Shown piece by piece: positions 34,025-64,000 of a DNA stretch of 64,000 nt. The notes under the pieces were generated by a model. That model was not told where the DNA came from, searched no databases, and saw nothing but the letters and a program-made list of their open reading frames with translations. The position numbers and the translations under genes are program-made. The stretch covers positions 4,046,501 through 4,110,500 of the forward strand of contig CM036618.1 in assembly GCA_020746105.1 (NCBI GenBank), read 5' to 3'. Each line of letters begins with the position of its first letter. Position 1 is the first letter of the stretch. The DNA is from Trogon surrucura (lineage: Eukaryota > Chordata > Aves > Trogoniformes > Trogonidae).

Positions 34025-35889
34025 ATGTTGCCAGTAGGATATTCCCAGGGCTCCAGTAAGGATGCAACGCGCAAGCCAGCTATCTCCTTCACTCCCCAGC
34101 AAAACCCAAGATGCTTCTTCCTACAGGCTCTTCACAGAAACCTTCTGCACTGCTGTAGTTCCTCCACACACGACCTGGTCCTACTGAGCAGCAGCTTTTG
34201 GCTATGAAAGTCTCCTCTGAAATTGGTTGAAGATCCATCTCCTGTGTCATCACATAAGGTCTTGCTGCTCTTCCACTCTCAGGGTGGGGTCTTCAGCAAG
34301 ACTTTAGCCACTGTGTCCTAAAGAACGGTGGCCATAGCCTCCACCTCCTGCCTCTGAGAAAGATGCTTGATGCACAGCACACTTATTTATAGCTGTCTTC
34401 TAACAACCTCTGAGCAACAAAACTGCTAATTCAAAAAAAAACCCAAAAACCAACTGATGAAAAGAGCTTGACTGAAACCCAGCAAAAGTAGAAAACAGTC
34501 ACAGTAGAAAATGCTTTGGTAGCAAATCTTCACTCCTATTTAAGTAGCTGATCTCACCAAGATCCTCGAGAATTCTCTGGTTTTGTGTCTTGCAAAGCAA
34601 TCCAATTGTGCCAGGTGGGGAAATATATTGACGAGCTATTAAATTGAGGGAAAAAAAGAATTTAATGCATCTGGGATGTGCCCAGAGCTGGGGGATTAGT
34701 TGTTTTTTAGGTTTTTTTCTATTGCATTTTTTTCATCCTGCTCATGCAAAAATGCAAATCTGGAATACTTAAATTATTGTATCCAAAGAAAGTTGATTTC
34801 AGCAATTCTTTCTGGAAGGGGGATGACTTGCAAGAAGAAAATCAGAATTTTAGACCCTTCATAGCTGACTATACTGCCAAAGTAATTTTTTTAGGGTTTT
34901 TAGTGCCATTTCTTTTTCAAATGTGTTTTCTTAAACATAAACCTTCTGAAGTTTTAAAATGAAGTGAAATATCTAATCTTGGTGAACTGTGAAAACATGT
35001 TGTTGGACCCACTCTAGAATCTGAATGGAAAGGGGGTTTATTTTGTGATTTCACTGGGCTTGGTGGGGTTTTTTTTGGAGTTGCCTTCACAGCAAAACAC
35101 TATTGTCTTGCTTGGTTCTTGACCTATTTTTCCATGGCACAGTTTCGTGGGGGAGAGACCAATGGCGAGCCGAGACTTCTGCTTCTCTGCTAGATTCTGT
35201 CTTGTTTTTCCCTCGCACCCACCCATGCAGTCCCAAGGCTGTTTGTGTGTATCACCCACATCCCTGTCGCAGCAGATATTGCTGCATTAGCATCCGAAAG
35301 AACTTTTGAGCTCTCTTGCTCGCGTAGCGGAAACCAGCCAACCGCAGTAGATGGTGCGCCCATGGTGCAAGGCTGCATACCCCAAAGATGAGATGGGCAA
35401 ATGCTTGCAGCCCTTGGCTTAGCCCAGGCACCTCCGTCCTAGGTAGAGAGGAGGATATTGTAGGATTCTAGGATATCCTTTCTTATCTTATGATTAAAAA
35501 AGCTAGGAGAGCTACTATCAGTTACTTTTTTTCTTGGTTTTTTTTTTTTTTTTCTGTGAAGCCAATTCAAAAGAAAAATTAATCAGAAGCAGAAACACTG
35601 TGGAACAACATCCATTCAACTCAACTCCTTTTTATTTTGGAAAAAAAAAATATTACTTTTTAGAAAGTGAATACTCCACCAGCTGTGGGCTGGGAGCTTA
35701 CCATGTCTGACACCATTTATCCGCAGGTCTATTTTGGGATTTTTGTGTAACGTGAAGGACAGTTGTGTCAGCTGCCGAAGGCTGTACAGGCAACCCGGAA
35801 AGCATGATGAGTGGATTTTGTAGGGACTGTGAATATCCAGAGCTGTGCTAACGTCTGTGTGGTGGTGGGAGCAAGTGACCTTTGTGGGA

Positions 35890-36012
35890 TATCACAGAAT
35901 CATAGAACCACAGAATCATAGAATGGCCTAGGCTGGAAGGGACCTTAGAGATCATTTAATCAAACCTCCCTGTCATGGGTGGGGACACCTCTCAACTAGA
36001 TCAGGCAACACA
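35890..36012 (-). repeat. CR1 3' end fragment (minus strand)
   Basis: TAGAATCATAGAATGG is followed by CCTAGGCTGGAAGGGACCTT and the CTCAACTAGATCAGGCAACA block, the reverse complement of a CR1 3' UTR. It is the same subfamily as the fragment at 46.47 kb, with which it shares long identical runs. Confidence 0.88.
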
Positions 36013-36502
36013 TGGGGACCAATATTATTCACTGGTTCCATTTCCCGCCCGTGCTGGGCCATGCTGTTTACTTCTCCGTGCCGCTTTGCACAGACGTGTC
36101 TTTGACACATGCATGTGGGGAGAAAACTCAGTTTGTGCAAACGTGCAGAGAGGTTATTCCACTCTCAGCACGGTGCAGAAAGGGTTGCAATGTCCCCCTG
36201 GACACAGGAACACTGTGGGCAGATGCACAGGTTAAGATGTGGTCCCCACTCCTCTCAAACCCTGCCAGAGCAGTTGGGATGGCCACAAGCCCCTAATAGG
36301 ACTCGCTGAGGTTGACCTTCCCCCGTGCCCTTTCCCACTTTGCCCCACCAGCACTGAGAGCAACTTGAAACCTTAAAATATGAATCCACCATCCTGTAGA
36401 TGGTCCACCAATCCTCTCATAAGATCATTCTGGTGACATGATTGGTGGTCAAAGCATGTTGCTGACTTGTGTTATATCTCACATCCCCTAACTCTGTTGA
36501 AA

Positions 36503-36572
36503 AATCACAGAATGTCAGGGGTTGGAAGGGAACTCGAAAGATCATCTAGTCCAACCCCCCTGCCAGAGCAAA
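36503..36572 (-). repeat. CR1 3' end fragment (minus strand)
   Basis: ATCACAGAATGTCAGGGGTT, then GGAAGGGAACTCGAAAGATC, then CATCTAGTCCAACCCCC: a short CR1 3' end in reverse orientation, truncated after about 70 bp. Confidence 0.85.
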
Positions 36573-36884
36573 GACAGCAACTGCCACGTTTCTATCTCCC
36601 ATTTCGGAGCAGAGTATATAAAACACTGTGGGATGTTCCAGTGAGATAACAACAAGGACTGTAGATAGAAGGCCAAAATACAGGTAGACTTTGTGCCTTT
36701 CATGGCTGGTAATGAGTGGTATCTAAAACTTGTTTATCATCCAGCCTTGACTTAAAATGACATCTTGAAGTTCCCTAGGTGAAAAGGGAACTCTAGCTGC
36801 TCTCACTTACTGCCCTGGCAAATAACACCATTCAGAATCAGAAATCCTGGCACGAAGTCATCTTCCACAACTTTGCAAGTGGAA

Positions 36885-37259
36885 GAGTGGGCAACCAATA
36901 TAAGAAGGACACAGACCTGTTGGAGCAGGTCCAGAGGAGGGCCGTGAAGATGATCAGCAGGCTGGAGCACCTTCTCTCTGAAGACAGACTGAAAGACTTG
37001 AGGTTGTTCAGCCTGGAGAACAGAAGGCTCCAGGGAGACGACATAGCAGCTTTCCCATACCTGAAGGGGGCTACAGGAAAGCTGGGGAGGGACTGTTTGC
37101 AAGACTGTGTAGCAACAGGATGAGGGGCAATGGTTTTAAACTAGAGCAGGGTAGAGTTAGGTTAGACATTAAGAAGAAGTTCTTTACTGTGAGGGTGGTG
37201 AGACACTGGCACAGGTTGCCCAGAGGCGTTGTGGTTGTCTCATCCCTGGAAGTGTCCAA
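36885..37259 (+). repeat. CR1 LINE fragment lacking its 3' tail
   Basis: Plus-strand CR1 ORF2 end, with ACCTGTTGGAGCAGGTCCAG, GAGGTTGTTCAGCCTGGAGA and GGTTGCCCAGAGGCGTTG. It stops abruptly after GTGTCCAAGG, well before the usual 3' UTR and octamer tail, and meets the next CR1 piece in opposite orientation. Confidence 0.92.
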
Positions 37260-38201
37260 GGTAGACAACATCCACAGCCTTTCCCTCGTCCAGTAAGCAG
37301 GTCACCCTGTCATAGAAGGAGATTAGATTAGTCAAAGAGGACCTGGTCTTCATGAACCCATGCTGACTGGGCCTGATCAGCTGGTTGTCCTGCACGTCTT
37401 ATAATATAGCTCAGGATGATCAGCTCCAACAGCTTTCCCAGGATCAAAATTAAACTGACAGGCTTGTAATCCCCTGGATTGTTCTTCCATCCCTTCTCAT
37501 ATAGGGGGTAACATCAGCTGATTTCCAATCTGACGGGACCTCTCCAGTCAGCCAGGACTGCTGATAAATGATGGAAAGTGGTTTGGTGAGCGCCTCTGCC
37601 AGCTCCTTCAGCACTCTTTGGTGCATCCCATCTGGCCCCATAGACTTGTGCACATCTAAATGTCGCAGCAGGTCAGTGACCACTTCCTGCTGAAATGGAG
37701 GGGGTCTTTCTGCTCCCAGTCCCAGTCTCCTAGCTTAGGGAGTTGGATTCCCTCTATATAACTGTCCCTGTTAATAAAGACGGAGGCAAAGAAGCCATTA
37801 AGCACTTCAGCCTTTTCCTTGTCTGATGTCACTATTCATCCTCTCTCATCTAACAGGGGATGGAGACTCTCCTTGACCTTTCTTTTGTTATTAATATATT
37901 TATAGAGATTTTTATTATTATCCTTAACCGTAGAGGCCTGATGAACTTTTAGCTGGGCTTTGGAGCTTTTAATTTTTTTCCTACATAGCCTCACAACACT
38001 TTTATAGTCGTCGTGAGTTGCCTGTCCTTTTTTCCAAAGGCCATAAGTCCTCTTTTTCTCCCTGAGTGCCAGCCAAAGCTCCTTGTTAAGGCAGGCAGGT
38101 CGTCCATGCCTCCAGCTGGATTTACAGCTAATGGGGATGACCTGCTCCTGCACCTTCAAGATTTCTTTCTTAAAGAGTGTCCAGCCTTCCTGGACTCCCA
38201 A
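37260..38201 (-). repeat. CR1 LINE, central ORF2 fragment (linker and RT start)
   Basis: Read on the minus strand this is the middle of CR1 ORF2. First comes the segment between endonuclease and reverse transcriptase (for example LREKKRTYGLWKKGQATHDD and NNKNLYKYINNKRKVKE). Then the start of the reverse transcriptase follows (KSMGPDGMHQRVLKELAEAL, WLTGEVPSDWKSADVTP, then a FMKTRSSLTNLISFYD-like stretch). It has several frame interruptions and is an inactive old copy. It lacks both the 5' half and everything 3' of the first RT motifs. It is the most 5'-reaching CR1 piece in the window. Confidence 0.93.
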
Positions 38202-38545
38202 ACCCTCAGTACCTCCAGGTATAGGGACTCCACCACTGCACTGGACAAGACTGTTTCAGGGCTTGACAACCATTTCCATGAAGAAAATTTTCTTAACATC
38301 CAATCTAATCCTCCCCTGATGCAACCTGAGGCCATTTCCTCTTGCCTTGTTACTTGGAAGAAGAGACTGACCCCCATCTCTTTACAATCTCCTTTCAGGG
38401 AGTTTGTAGAAAGTGAGAGGCCTCCCATCACCTTCCTTTTCTCCAGGGTGATCAACCCTCATTCCCTCAGCTGCTCCTCACAAGACTTGTTCTCCAGACC
38501 CTTCTCCAGTTTCTTTGCCCTTTTTTGGGTATGCTCTAGCACCTA
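38202..38545 (-). repeat. CR1 LINE, ORF2 end fragment, old subfamily (minus strand)
   Basis: Minus-strand reading gives KRAKKLEKGLENKSCEEQLR, then LITLEKRKVMGG and a VKPW/VESL-like end. This is the typical C-terminal end of CR1 ORF2, in a diverged subfamily. Together with the two preceding fragments it makes a 1.66-kb CR1 pile-up just upstream of the first BLK coding exon. Confidence 0.85.
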
Positions 38546-38801
38546 TAAAAGCAGTCATTTGTACCCACTTTTTTTTTCTGGTGATTTATAGTGTCTGTCT
38601 GAAACTCATTTGCAAAGTGTGAAACACCAGAGTTGTGTGGGAACAGAAACTACGGAGTTCAAAAGGTCCAAGATAGCAGGAGGACTGTAGATGGGATGAT
38701 TGTAGACTCTTCCCTCCACCGTCCCATTGCTCTGCATTCTCACCTTCTCCAGCTTTTTCCTTATGAAGAAGATTGTTTTGTCCCTCAGTGCCTGCCCCTT
38801 T

Positions 38802-38818
38802 TCCCAAGGGATGACTCA
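38802..38818 (+). promoter_or_regulatory. EBF1 palindrome directly followed by AP-1 site
   Basis: TCCCAAGGGA at 38802-38811 fits the EBF1 consensus TCCCNNGGGA exactly, and TGACTCA at 38812-38818 is a consensus AP-1/BATF site with no gap between them. They lie about 30 bp before the first BLK coding exon. EBF1 is a master B-lineage factor and BLK is B-cell-enriched, so the pairing is plausible as an intronic or alternative promoter element. Occupancy is inferred, not shown. Confidence 0.35.
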
Positions 38819-38849
38819 TTAAAGAGTTATTTGTGGTCTTCCTTCCAGG

Positions 38850-64000
<25,151 letters not shown>

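Noticed and set aside
37260-38201. Possible retroviral polymerase remnant
   Set aside because: The motifs and order (KSMGPDG, TRSSLTNLISFYD) are those of CR1 LINE ORF2; no LTR or retroviral gag/env signature is seen here or elsewhere in the window.

Overview
The window is most likely from a bird genome. It carries many CR1 LINE fragments ending in the ATTCTATG-type 3' tail, and it holds the FAM167A-BLK gene pair in the divergent arrangement known from human 8p23.1. Other sauropsids also have CR1, so 'bird' is an inference from CR1 density and style. The species cannot be named from this sequence.

Layout. Positions 1-7110 are FAM167A intron on the minus strand, with one CR1 tail near 4.2 kb. 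The first coding exon of FAM167A lies at 7111-7482 (minus), and its second coding part is beyond the left edge. From 7.5 to 38.8 kb lies the region between the two coding starts. It contains a CpG-rich patch at 16.6-16.87 kb (best candidate FAM167A promoter), scattered CR1 pieces, a long minus-strand open frame of unknown meaning at 31.46-32.39 kb, and a pile-up of three CR1 fragments at 36.9-38.5 kb. From 38,850 to the right edge runs BLK, a Src-family tyrosine kinase, on the plus strand. Ten coding exons can be placed to the base. They encode the myristoylated SH4 end, a short unique region, SH3, SH2, the linker and the kinase domain up to the activation-loop tyrosine (about 387 residues). 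The remaining kinase exons are outside the window. All phases agree, and sizes where typical SFK values are known (99, 104, 150, 153, 180, 77 nt) match.

The BLK introns hold nine recognisable CR1 pieces, eight of them in the sense orientation. One is a young copy with an unbroken reverse-transcriptase C-terminal frame, and one CR1 tail abuts the exon 8 splice acceptor. There are also three long polypyrimidine microsatellites (TTTTTC, TTTTC, CCTT types), all pyrimidine on the sense strand.

Biology. BLK is a membrane-anchored kinase of B-cell receptor signalling. FAM167A is a small cytoplasmic protein whose gene shares the locus and, in human, shares autoimmune-risk regulatory variants with BLK. 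The transcription starts of both genes should lie in the 7.5-38.8 kb interval, but no noncoding first exon could be proven. No CRISPR array, tRNA, rRNA or recognisable retroviral element was found.
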